Assembly (NCBI GenBank): GCA_021816765.1
Contig: JAKAXB010000004.1
Coordinates: forward strand, 145,556 to 209,555
From: Natronospirales bacterium
GTDB taxonomy: Bacteria > Pseudomonadota > Gammaproteobacteria > Natronospirales > REEB76
Reading direction: 5' to 3'
DNA: 64,000 nt
Shown here: piece after piece, positions 34,525 through 41,423 of the stretch
Layout: each line of letters begins with the position of its first letter
Position numbering within the stretch: the stretch's first letter is position 1
The notes under the pieces: model-generated
The model's input: only the letters and a program-made list of their open reading frames with translations
Told to the model about the DNA's origin: nothing
Databases searched by the model: none
Program-made: the position numbers and the translations under genes

Positions 34525-35498
34525 ACGTTGTTGGACAAATTGCTCTCTACCGGACGGCGCTTCGCACCTTGCCATCTGACTGGAAAGACAATGCCAGGGA
34601 TCTTCCTTTCTGCAACGACCAGCGTCATTTCCTCGGAGGTTGGCTGTCCTTTAACCAGCAAGGCGGTCCGGGGGAAATTGCAGCTCACGTTGTACCCGAC
34701 CCCATGTTAATCAAGACAAAGTTGTCGGATATCAAGTGTCAGGATGGTTACGCCCTGCATATTACCAATAACGGCAAAGGGAGCGGCTGGACCGGATTTC
34801 CCAGAACAGTGATGCACACTCATTCACCTCAAGTTACGCATCTCATCGTGCGCGGGAACGGCATAGTATTTTTGTACGGAAGAGGCGCGCAACAAATAAA
34901 CATCAATACCCGACACTATCGCATATATACACTGCACGGTCCCGCTGGATCCGGACAGTCGGTAATTGCCGAATTGGTGCCGGGCCAATCCTTATGGCTG
35001 GTTCCTGTGGATGGCTATTATGGTGAATATCGCTATACATTGGTGAGCACTTCTATAGGGCAGCGCTTCGAGATGTGGCGAGCCGCCTGGCATATGTTTT
35101 TGGAACATCCCGTGCTGGGTATCGGTACCGGGGCATTTTATAAGGACACACAGCAGATGGCGCACCGGGGTTTGATCGCTCCTCCGGCCGCGCAATTCGA
35201 TCATCCCCACAGCGATTATTTCGATGCCCTGTCGGGCCGCGGAGTAGCGGGCCTCGTGGCCTTGCTGGCTCTGTTCCTGGTTCCGGCCGCTTATTTCCTG
35301 CGTGCCGTGAAAAACCCGGGGGACATGTCCCATGCCGTGGGCTTGGCCGGCTTGCTGCTGGTATGCGGGTTTGCCGTTTTCGGTTTGACCGACACCGTTT
35401 TTATCCATTCCATGAACATCAGTTGGTATGTGATCTATATTGCCCTGTTCATGGCGCTGCTCAAACCAGGCAGTGCAAAAGCAGAGGGGGTGAAATGA
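33741..35498 (+). CDS. O-antigen ligase (WaaL)-like membrane protein, copy B
   Basis: This 585-residue protein has exactly the same length as copy A (12855) and starts at GTG 33741 with the same ribosome binding site. Residues 1-261 differ from copy A at only a few positions. The extracytoplasmic region from about residue 262 to 440 is strongly diverged (for example HVVGQIALYRTALRTLPSD against RVIEGISLYQTALRSLPLD). Similarity rises again from GQRFEMWRAAWHMF to the end, with the HPHSDYFDALS motif conserved. It should ligate or otherwise transfer the cluster 2 polymer at the periplasmic face. The two copies probably differ in polymer or acceptor recognition (inference). Confidence 0.8.
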   Translation: MSADNSPVVSPASGLLRYAVIVLVLAFPSVCLLVNRGDSIGLGLLALLGFWVGFREGFARTLKREDGYVALAFFAFFVVAVLSYEFGQATYDGFRFLGRDLRFLLIVPVLVLFRRHPPPAKAVFIGLAIGGLLTGAYSLVEFLHAPAAYRAQAETDLPIMFGDLTASIVLMLAAAYGLVVSARKLWLTAGYLFCLLLGLTAVILSGTRGAWVALLLLLPLLFGLLGRVTHKRYLALIVVSLLVLFAGALAISRTDVRSRLSHVVGQIALYRTALRTLPSDWKDNARDLPFCNDQRHFLGGWLSFNQQGGPGEIAAHVVPDPMLIKTKLSDIKCQDGYALHITNNGKGSGWTGFPRTVMHTHSPQVTHLIVRGNGIVFLYGRGAQQININTRHYRIYTLHGPAGSGQSVIAELVPGQSLWLVPVDGYYGEYRYTLVSTSIGQRFEMWRAAWHMFLEHPVLGIGTGAFYKDTQQMAHRGLIAPPAAQFDHPHSDYFDALSGRGVAGLVALLALFLVPAAYFLRAVKNPGDMSHAVGLAGLLLVCGFAVFGLTDTVFIHSMNISWYVIYIALFMALLKPGSAKAEGVK

Positions 35499-35539
35499 CC
35501 GGGCTCTCCCGGTTATCCTTTGAGAGTGGAGATCTCGAT

Positions 35540-35703
35540 TGCAGGAGCGGCCATCCGATGTACAGGGATGTACAAGTGCTGCGGTAGGCATGGATGTCGC
35601 AAGCAGCCCGGCCGCGATTCCCGGAAATCCATCGCGGCGAATGTCGCCGCTCCCACGAAAACACAAACCCAAACCATCGCGGCGGAAATCGCCTCTCGCA
35701 TGA
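35540..35703. repeat. REP-like array, one unit apparently interrupted
   Basis: GCAGGAGCGGCC at 35541-35552 and GGCCGCGATT at about 35610-35619 look like the two halves of one REP separated by about 57 bp. The inner sequence contains GATGTACAGGGATGTACA and ends in CATGGATG. An inverted unit ATCGCGGCGAATGTCGCCGC with GCTCCCACG lies at 35630-35656, and a degenerate inverted unit follows at about 35675-35703. The stretch from AAACCC into the last unit resembles the equivalent place after ligase copy A. Flanking bases up to 35812 hold no recognisable gene. Confidence 0.65.
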
Positions 35704-35812
35704 TAATGCTTTGCACGGGGCCGTCACCTCCACTTGCGGCATCCGTGGAACTTGTGACGGTGATGCGCTTGCAACCGGAGCGGTGAGGGGGGGATGCAAT
35801 TACCCAGCCCGA

Positions 35813-35850
35813 TTGACCGGCGGAGCAGCATGCCTTACCATCCTGTAAGG
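35813..35850 (+). promoter_or_regulatory. Promoter and operator of toxin-antitoxin module 1
   Basis: TTGACC (35813-35818) and TACCAT (35836-35841) are spaced by 17 bp. The inverted repeat CCTTAC-N6-GTAAGG at 35833-35850 covers the -10, a suitable place for autorepression by the AbrB-fold antitoxin that starts 21 bp downstream. Confidence 0.6.
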
Positions 35851-35871
35851 AATTAATATGGTGGTAGGGTT

Positions 35872-36108
35872 ATGCTTTCGACCCTCAGCAGCAAAGGTCA
35901 GATCACTCTGCCGAAGGATCTCCGGGACCGGCTCAAGCTCCGTAGCGGTGACAAGGTGGAGTTTTTGTTGCAGGAGAACGGTCGGGTGGAGCTGGTGCCT
36001 GTTACCTCGAGCGTGACGTGCCTGAAGGGGTCTGTGCCCAAACCCGGGCGCAAAGTCACAATCGGAGAGATGGCTGCGGCCATTCGCAAGCGGGCGGCAA
36101 CGCGGTGA
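35872..36108 (+). CDS. AbrB/MazE-fold antitoxin, module 1
   Basis: The 78-residue protein has the swapped-hairpin DNA-binding fold signature SSKGQITLPKDLRDRLKLRSGDKVEFLLQENGRVELVPV in its first 45 residues. The C-terminal tail is basic and helical and should bind the toxin. It overlaps the PIN-domain toxin gene by GTGA at 36105-36108, the usual antitoxin-first order. It probably represses its own promoter at the CCTTAC/GTAAGG operator. Confidence 0.88.
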   Translation: MLSTLSSKGQITLPKDLRDRLKLRSGDKVEFLLQENGRVELVPVTSSVTCLKGSVPKPGRKVTIGEMAAAIRKRAATR

Positions 36109-36509
36109 TTGCGCTGGATACGAATGTTCTGGTCCGCTATATCGTTCGGGATGACGCGACGCAGGCCAGCAAGGCGGCGAAACTGATTGAATCACGCTGC
36201 ACCGCGGAGTCACCGGGCGTAGTGGATGTCGTGGTGCTGTGTGAACTTGTCTGGGTGCTGGAGACCGCCTACGGGTATGGGAGAAGCGTTGTGGCCCAGG
36301 TGGTGAGGCAGTTGCTGGGCGTGGCCGAGCTTGCGGTTACCTCATCAGATCAGGCCTGGGCGGCGCTGCGGGCTTACGAGAGCGGCCGAGGGGATTTTGC
36401 CAATCATTTGATCGCCCTGCGCAATCATGCGGCAGGATGCAAGACCACGTTTACCTTCGACAAGCAGGCGGCTGTCAGCGCGCCGGGCATGTTCACGCTG
36501 ATTCAGTGA
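36105..36509 (+). CDS. PIN-domain toxin (VapC-like), module 1
   Basis: The start is GTG 36105, overlapping the antitoxin stop. The 134-residue product has the PIN acidic residues in [26 protein letters not shown] and [15 protein letters not shown], followed by [11 protein letters not shown] toxins are Mg2+-dependent ribonucleases that cleave tRNA or rRNA. The gene ends 32 bp before the miaB start, so the module sits directly upstream of a tRNA-modification gene. Confidence 0.88.
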   Translation: MIALDTNVLVRYIVRDDATQASKAAKLIESRCTAESPGVVDVVVLCELVWVLETAYGYGRSVVAQVVRQLLGVAELAVTSSDQAWAALRAYESGRGDFANHLIALRNHAAGCKTTFTFDKQAAVSAPGMFTLIQ

Positions 36510-36541
36510 CAGGGCGGATACGTCACTTCATGGATTTTCCC

Positions 36542-37900
36542 ATGCCCGGCAAACTTCACATCAAGACCTTCGGCTGCCAGATGAACGAGTACGACTCGGC
36601 GAAAATGGCCGAGGTGCTCGGGATGTCGCACGGTATGCAGCTCACCGGACAGGCCGAAGAGGCGGACGTGATTCTGCTCAACACCTGTTCGGTGCGCGAG
36701 AAAGCGCAGGAGAAGGTGTTCTCGCAATTGGGCCGGTGGCGCGAGCTCAAGCAGCGCAATCCCGATCTCGTCATCGGCGTGGGCGGCTGCGTGGCGAGCC
36801 AGGAGGGCGCCGGTATCGTGAAGCGCGCGCCGTTCGTGGATATGGTGTTCGGACCGCAGACGCTGCACCGCCTGCCGGACATGCTGGCGGAAACGCGCCG
36901 CAGCCGTTTGCCGGTGGTGGACGTGTCCTTCCCGGAGATCGAGAAGTTCGACAATCTGCCGCCGGCACGGGCGCAGGGCGCGACCGCCTTCGTGTCCATC
37001 ATGGAAGGCTGCAGCAAGTACTGCACGTTCTGCGTGGTGCCCTACACCCGCGGCGAGGAAGTGAGCCGGCCCTTCGACGATGTGATCGCCGAGATCGCGG
37101 AACTCGCCGGGCAGGGCGTGAAGGAGGTGACGCTCCTCGGCCAGAACGTGAACGGCTACCGCGGCCGGATGCACGACGGCGCAGTGGCGGATCTGGCGCT
37201 GCTCATCGAGTACGTGGCGGCCGTGGACGGTATCGAGCGCATCCGCTTCACCACCTCCCATCCGCTGGAATTCTCCGAACGGCTGATCCGCGCCTACGCC
37301 GAGGTACCCATGCTCGCCAATTACCTGCACCTGCCGGTGCAGAGCGGCTCGGACCGCATCCTCGCCGCCATGAAACGCAACCACACGGTGCTGGAGTACA
37401 AGGCCCGGATCCGCAGGCTGCGGGAGGTGCGTCCCGACATCAGCCTGTCCACCGACATCATCGTGGGTTTTCCGGGAGAGACGGCCAAGGATTTCGAGGA
37501 CACCCTGAAGCTGGTGGAGGACGTACGCTTCGATCAGGCCTTCAGCTTTATCTATAGCCGCCGTCCCGGCACGCCGTCGTCGTCGTTCCACGACGATGTG
37601 CCGCATGAAGAGAAAGTGCGCCGCCTGGAAACCGTGCAGGCGTACATCTACGAATTCGGTCAGGATTACATGCGGCGCCTGCAGGGCACCGTGCAGCGGG
37701 TGCTGGTGGAGCGGCTCTCCACCCGGAATCCGCGTGAGCTCGCCGGCAGAACCGAGTGCAACCGCTGGGTGAATTTCGCCGGCGATGCGTGCCTCATCGG
37801 CCGCTTCGCCGACGTGGCGATCACCGAGGTGAAACAGAATTCCCTGCGCGGGCGGCTGGTTCGGGAAAAAATACCTGCTTTTTTCAGTGCCGATGCCTAA
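36542..37900 (+). CDS. miaB: tRNA-2-methylthio-N6-dimethylallyladenosine synthase MiaB
   Basis: With ATG 36542 the product has 452 residues and aligns from residue 1 with E. coli MiaB ([19 protein letters not shown]). The radical-SAM cluster CSKYCTFC then has Cys 157, 161 and 164, the same numbers as in E. coli, which supports this start over ATG 36530. The N-terminal UPF0004 domain has the other three cluster Cys ([27 protein letters not shown]), and a TRAM domain closes the protein. The enzyme adds the methylthio group to i6A37 of tRNAs reading UNN codons. Between it and phoH, where many gammaproteobacteria have no insertion, lie two toxin-antitoxin modules. Confidence 0.96.
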   Translation: MPGKLHIKTFGCQMNEYDSAKMAEVLGMSHGMQLTGQAEEADVILLNTCSVREKAQEKVFSQLGRWRELKQRNPDLVIGVGGCVASQEGAGIVKRAPFVDMVFGPQTLHRLPDMLAETRRSRLPVVDVSFPEIEKFDNLPPARAQGATAFVSIMEGCSKYCTFCVVPYTRGEEVSRPFDDVIAEIAELAGQGVKEVTLLGQNVNGYRGRMHDGAVADLALLIEYVAAVDGIERIRFTTSHPLEFSERLIRAYAEVPMLANYLHLPVQSGSDRILAAMKRNHTVLEYKARIRRLREVRPDISLSTDIIVGFPGETAKDFEDTLKLVEDVRFDQAFSFIYSRRPGTPSSSFHDDVPHEEKVRRLETVQAYIYEFGQDYMRRLQGTVQRVLVERLSTRNPRELAGRTECNRWVNFAGDACLIGRFADVAITEVKQNSLRGRLVREKIPAFFSADA

Positions 37901-37925
37901 GCTTGAATGGCAATACAGCGGTATC

Positions 37926-37962
37926 TTGTATTCTCCATTTCCTTTTTGTAAGATATCCTTAC
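37926..37962 (+). promoter_or_regulatory. Promoter and operator of toxin-antitoxin module 2
   Basis: TTGTAT (37926-37931) and TAAGAT (37949-37954) are spaced by 17 bp. The inverted repeat GTAAG-ATATC-CTTAC at 37948-37962 overlaps the -10. The antitoxin ATG is 15 bp downstream, with AAAGGAATTC as ribosome binding site. Confidence 0.55.
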
Positions 37963-37977
37963 TTAAAGGAATTCATC

Positions 37978-38199
37978 ATGCTTGCCAAGAAAACGTCCAA
38001 AAACCAGATCACTCTGCCCAAGGCGGTCATCAGCCGTTTCCCCGCTGTCGAGTATTTCGATGTGCGCGAAGAAAATGGCCGTATCGTACTGGCGCCTGTG
38101 AAAACCGGCGGTGCGGATGCAGTCCGGGAGAAGCTGCAGATGCTTGGCATAACCTCTGCTGATGTGGATAACGCGATTGCGTGGGCACGTGAGAAGTGA
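37978..38199 (+). CDS. AbrB/MazE-fold antitoxin, module 2
   Basis: The start is ATG 37978 behind a strong AAAGGA; upstream in-frame sequence belongs to the miaB 3' end region and is not translated here. The 73-residue product reads KKTSKNQITLPKAVISRFPAVEYFDVREENGRIVLAPV, an AbrB-fold domain, followed by REKLQMLGITSADVDNAIAWAREK, a C-terminal helical pair typical of antitoxins of COG1569-type PIN toxins. The toxin start overlaps its stop (GTGA at 38196-38199). Confidence 0.85.
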   Translation: MLAKKTSKNQITLPKAVISRFPAVEYFDVREENGRIVLAPVKTGGADAVREKLQMLGITSADVDNAIAWAREK

Positions 38200-38639
38200 G
38201 CCCGCGGGTTGTCTTTGATACCAATACGGTGGTTTCCGCGCTGCTCTTTCCAACCGGCAGTCTTGCCTGGTTACGGCAGTCATGGCATGGCCGGACAGTG
38301 ATCCCGCTGGCAAACAAAGCCACCATGCAGGAGCTTTGCCGTGTCCTTTCTTATCCAAAATTTACCTTGGCGGCTGCGGACCGTGAAGAGCTGTTGGGCG
38401 ACTATCTTCCCTTTGCCGAATTGGTGACTACGCCCGCGCGACCGCCGGCTTTGCCGCAATGCCGCGATCCGAATGATCAGAAGTTCATTGAACTTGCATT
38501 CTCCGCCCAGGCTGACATGCTGGTTACCGGTGACAAGGATTTGCTTGTGCTTGCCAACAAGGTAAAGTTCCGGATATGCACTCCGGCGGAATTGCTGATT
38601 GCATTTGCGACGACCGGCCGGCCGGATAGGCTCGGGTAA
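38196..38639 (+). CDS. PIN-domain toxin (COG1569 type), module 2
   Basis: GTG 38196 gives 147 residues: VVFDTNTVVSALLFPTGSL with the first Asp, TMQELCRVLSYPKF with the conserved Glu, and DPNDQKFIELAFSAQADMLVTGDKDLL with the last two acidic residues. The 'TNVxxSALLxP...ELxxVLxxPKF...DxxDxxFLExAxxxxAdxiVTGDxDLL' pattern marks the COG1569 PIN toxin family, a different subfamily from modules 1, 3 and 4. It presumably acts as a ribonuclease held inactive by the protein encoded upstream. Confidence 0.87.
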   Translation: MSPRVVFDTNTVVSALLFPTGSLAWLRQSWHGRTVIPLANKATMQELCRVLSYPKFTLAAADREELLGDYLPFAELVTTPARPPALPQCRDPNDQKFIELAFSAQADMLVTGDKDLLVLANKVKFRICTPAELLIAFATTGRPDRLG

Positions 38640-38758
38640 GAGGGCCCCAGAGCCGCTGTCCACGATTCTGCTGCTGCAGCCCGCCCACAACCGAGGGCGC
38701 CCCGGTTCCCGCGCCTGCGGAAAGCCGGGGCCGGGGCGGAGTTGTCCGTCCGGATGAC

Positions 38759-38801
38759 TTGTCCGTCCTTCCCTGGAGAGATACACTTCCTTGTGTACAC
38801 A
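38759..38801 (+). promoter_or_regulatory. Promoter and Phd-type operator of toxin-antitoxin module 3
   Basis: TTGTCC (38759-38764) and TACACT (38782-38787) are spaced by 17 bp. The perfect palindrome TGTGTACACA at 38792-38801 lies at the expected transcription start. Its GTGTACAC core is like the sites bound by Phd/YefM antitoxins, fitting the antitoxin encoded next. Confidence 0.6.
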
Positions 38802-38821
38802 TAGACGTGGCGGGGGCGGGT

Positions 38822-39061
38822 ATGGAAAAGGTCGGTGTGCGCGAGGCACGCGAAAGGCTGTCGCAGTTGCTTGATGCGGTGGAAGCCGGGGAAGAGGTCA
38901 TCCTGGTCAGACGCGGTAAACCCGCCGCCCGCCTGACCGCCGTGCGTGCGACCCGTTGGAAGGGCTTTCCGGATCGCGCTCCGCTGCGGGCTCTGGTGCC
39001 GCCATCGGTCACCAGCGCGTCGGAGACCGTGCGCATGCTAAGGGACGGCGAGCGCTTCTGA
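38822..39061 (+). CDS. Phd/YefM-family antitoxin, module 3
   Basis: From ATG 38822 the product has 79 residues: MEKVGVREARERLSQLLDAVEAGEEVILVRRGKPAARLTAV is the canonical Phd/YefM DNA-binding domain with the 'xxARxxLSxLLdxVxxGexvxitRxGkPvA' pattern. The C-terminal 35 residues should wrap around the toxin. The toxin ATG overlaps its TGA (TGATG at 39059-39063). In-frame sequence further upstream overlaps the promoter and is not expected to be translated. Confidence 0.88.
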   Translation: MEKVGVREARERLSQLLDAVEAGEEVILVRRGKPAARLTAVRATRWKGFPDRAPLRALVPPSVTSASETVRMLRDGERF

Positions 39062-39486
39062 TGATGTTTTTTGTGGATACCAGCGTGGTGCTGGCGTTTT
39101 ATCGCGCAGAAGCGCGGAGCGCCCGCGCGCAACGGTTCTTGCGTGGCTTGAAAGAACCTGCGCTTATCAGCAATCTGACCGAGATCGAGGTGGCCTCCGC
39201 TCTCGGCCGCTGGGTACGCATGGAGGAGATCAGTGACGCCGATGCGAGCCGCATCCATGCTGTATTCGAGAGTGATATTGAGGAACAATGCTACCGGCGG
39301 GTTCCGCTCACCACGGGTCACTACCGCCAGGCAAGGTCGTGGCTATTGACGAGAAAAACCGCTCTGCGTGCATTGGATGCTTTGCATCTCGCCTGCGCCG
39401 CCAGACTTCAGGTTCCGCTGGTGACATTGGATGCGAGCCTGGCGTCTGCTGCGGCAACCTTCGGCATTGCCGTACACAGGGTCTGA
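39061..39486 (+). CDS. PIN-domain toxin (VapC-like), module 3
   Basis: The 141-residue protein starts at ATG 39061 in the antitoxin stop. It has the PIN acidic positions FFVDTSVVLAFYRAE, SNLTEIEVASALGR, LDALHLACAARLQVPLVTLDASLA. This is the pattern of VapC-type toxins paired with Phd-like antitoxins (type II). It ends about 100 bp before the likely PhoH start. It probably cleaves a specific RNA; the target is unknown. Confidence 0.88.
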   Translation: MMFFVDTSVVLAFYRAEARSARAQRFLRGLKEPALISNLTEIEVASALGRWVRMEEISDADASRIHAVFESDIEEQCYRRVPLTTGHYRQARSWLLTRKTALRALDALHLACAARLQVPLVTLDASLASAAATFGIAVHRV

Positions 39487-39583
39487 CTTTGCGCGGTGAG
39501 CCAGCTTTCCTGTGCGGTACGGCGGCGGAGTGTCCACCCCGACCCCCCGCCGATGCGCGCACGCCGGTGCCCGCCTGCTGATC

Positions 39584-40573
39584 ATGGATTCTCAACCCGT
39601 CTCCATGGATGTGGTCCTGGAACCGGCCGACAACGCGCGGCTGGCCAACCTGTGCGGCCAGTTCGACGAGCACCTGCGGCAACTGGAGCAGCGCCTGGGG
39701 GTGGAGATCAACAACCGCGGCAATCAGTTCCGCGTGATCGGTGAAAAGGAATCGGCGCAGGCTGCCGTATCTATTCTGAAGGAACTTTATGCCGCGACGG
39801 CGCAGGAGCGCATCCGCCGCGAGACCGTGCATCTCAGTCTGCAGCAGTCGGCCGTGGCCGCCACGCTGGCCGGGAACGATGCAGCCGGGGAAACCGAGGG
39901 TATCGTGATTCCCACCCGGGAGGGGCGTGTCCGCGGACGCGGGCCGAACCAGCGGCGCTATTTGCACAATATCGCCGGCCACGATTTGAATTTCGGCATC
40001 GGCCCCGCAGGTACGGGCAAGACGTATCTGGCCGTTGCCAGTGCCGTGGCGGCGCTCAACCGCGATGCGGTGCGGCGGCTGGTGCTGGTACGGCCGGCGG
40101 TGGAGGCGGGCGAGCGACTCGGCTTTCTGCCCGGCGACATGGCGCAGAAGGTGGACCCCTATCTGCGTCCCATCTACGACGCACTGTATGAAATGCTCGG
40201 CTTTGAGCGCGTCAGCCGGCTGCTGGAGCATGGCGTGATAGAAGTGGCGCCGCTCGCCTTCATGCGCGGGCGCACACTCAATGAAGCTTTCATCATTCTG
40301 GACGAAGCCCAGAACACCACCATTGACCAGATGAAGATGTTTTTGACGCGCATCGGCTTCGGCTCGAAGACCGTGGTGACCGGCGACATCACCCAGGTGG
40401 ACATTCCGCGGCCGCAACGCTCGGGGCTGCGCGATGCAGTGGATCTGTTGCGCGACATGCCGGGCGTGAGTTTCACATTCTTCACCGCCGCCGATGTGGT
40501 GCGTCATCCGCTGGTGCAGCGTATCGTCACCGCCTATGAGCAGCGCGACCCGGCGGAGGAGTCGAAGCGGTGA
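39584..40573 (+). CDS. ybeZ: PhoH-like ATPase (ybeZ)
   Basis: ATG 39584 gives 329 residues; 39605 is an alternative, and the upstream in-frame sequence looks non-coding. After an N-terminal KH-like region (about residues 15-75) come Walker A GPAGTGKTYLA, LVRPAVEAGERLGFLPGD, and Walker B FIILDEAQNTTIDQMKMFLTRIGFGSKTVVTGD, nearly invariant in PhoH. The protein is thought to work with YbeY in rRNA maturation. In this genome it is separated from ybeY by REP-type hairpins and from miaB by two toxin-antitoxin modules. Confidence 0.93.
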   Translation: MDSQPVSMDVVLEPADNARLANLCGQFDEHLRQLEQRLGVEINNRGNQFRVIGEKESAQAAVSILKELYAATAQERIRRETVHLSLQQSAVAATLAGNDAAGETEGIVIPTREGRVRGRGPNQRRYLHNIAGHDLNFGIGPAGTGKTYLAVASAVAALNRDAVRRLVLVRPAVEAGERLGFLPGDMAQKVDPYLRPIYDALYEMLGFERVSRLLEHGVIEVAPLAFMRGRTLNEAFIILDEAQNTTIDQMKMFLTRIGFGSKTVVTGDITQVDIPRPQRSGLRDAVDLLRDMPGVSFTFFTAADVVRHPLVQRIVTAYEQRDPAEESKR

Positions 40574-40575
40574 AT

Positions 40576-40644
40576 ATCGCGGCGGATACCGCCGCGATGG
40601 TTGAAGTTTATGTTTTCGCAGGAGCGGCGATATTCGTCGCGATG
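40576..40644. repeat. REP-like hairpins between phoH and ybeY
   Basis: A perfect stem ATCGCGGCGG / CCGCCGCGAT with an ATA loop (40576-40598) starts three bases after the phoH stop. A REP unit GGAGCGGCGATATTCGTCGC at 40621-40640 follows, giving two oppositely oriented palindromes in the 96 bp gap. They could block 3' exonucleases and set different phoH and ybeY transcript levels. Confidence 0.75.
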
Positions 40645-40669
40645 GAGAGCAACCCGGAATGACAAATAC

Positions 40670-41131
40670 ATGACCGGCAAACTGCGGGTGACGGTGCAGC
40701 GGGCTACGCGCCTGCGCAAGCTGCCTGCCGACGCGGACTTCACTCGCTGGGTACGCGCGGCGCTCAGAGGCCGCGGCGCGGCGGAACTCGTGATCCGTAT
40801 TGTGGATGCGACGGAGGGCCGCCGGCTCAACCGCCGCTGGCGCGGCAAAGACCGCGCCACCAACGTGCTGTCGTTTCCCGCCGGGCTGCCGGTGGGCGTG
40901 GCCCTGCCGCTGCTGGGCGATCTGGTTATCTGTGCGCCGGCGGTGGCGCGGGAGGCAGCGGAGCAGGGCAAGACGCCCGCGGCGCATTGGGCCCACCTCA
41001 CGGTGCACGGCACCCTGCATTTGCTGGGGTATGACCACGCAACGGAGGCTCAGGCGGTGGTGATGGAGCCCCTGGAAACGGCTATCCTCGGAACACTCGG
41101 TTTCCCGGACCCTTACGGTCCGGGCCGTTGA
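40670..41131 (+). CDS. ybeY: Endoribonuclease YbeY (16S rRNA maturation)
   Basis: From ATG 40670 the product has 153 residues. It carries the zinc-binding motif [11 protein letters not shown] (three His) and [20 protein letters not shown] with the conserved 'TDVLSFP'-type segment. YbeY takes part in 16S rRNA 3'-end processing and ribosome quality control. The last 30 bp of the gene form a perfect 8 bp hairpin (CCCGGACC/GGTCCGGG, 41104-41124), and the stop codon overlaps the -35 of the next promoter. Confidence 0.94.
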   Translation: MTGKLRVTVQRATRLRKLPADADFTRWVRAALRGRGAAELVIRIVDATEGRRLNRRWRGKDRATNVLSFPAGLPVGVALPLLGDLVICAPAVAREAAEQGKTPAAHWAHLTVHGTLHLLGYDHATEAQAVVMEPLETAILGTLGFPDPYGPGR

Positions 41132-41175
41132 CGTCCGGGGGAGGAGTTAGTATTCTTACCGGTAAGAGTAATACT
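41128..41175 (+). promoter_or_regulatory. Promoter and operator of toxin-antitoxin module 4
   Basis: TTGACG (41128-41133, overlapping the ybeY stop) and TATTCT (41151-41156) are spaced by 17 bp. The perfect palindrome CTTACCGGTAAG at 41155-41166 overlaps the -10 edge and is flanked by AGTATT and AATACT arms. It resembles the operators of modules 1 and 2. Confidence 0.68.
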
Positions 41176-41195
41176 CCAGCGAGGGCTTGTCTGTT

Positions 41196-41423
41196 ATGAA
41201 GATCACCGCCAAGGGCCAGGTGACCGTGCCGCAGGATATCCGCCGCCGGCTCGGCCTGATGCCCAACACCGAGGTGGAGTTCAGCGTCTCGGGCGACCGC
41301 GCCTACCTGCGCAAGGCCGTGGGCAAGGCCCGCCGCGGCGACGCACTCATCGCGCGCATGCGCGGCCGGGCCACCGTACGCATGAGCACCGATGAGATCA
41401 TGGCGCTCACCCGCGCGGAATGA
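41196..41423 (+). CDS. AbrB/MazE-fold antitoxin, module 4
   Basis: ATG 41196 gives 75 residues; TTG 41187 would add three. The first 45 residues (MKITAKGQVTVPQDIRRRLGLMPNTEVEFSVSGDRAYLRKA) form an AbrB-fold domain. The tail ARMRGRATVRMSTDEIMALTRAE is the 'RGxatxxxstDEimaLtRg' segment of VapB-type antitoxins that inserts into the PIN toxin. It overlaps the toxin gene by ATGA at 41420-41423. Confidence 0.9.
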   Translation: MKITAKGQVTVPQDIRRRLGLMPNTEVEFSVSGDRAYLRKAVGKARRGDALIARMRGRATVRMSTDEIMALTRAE

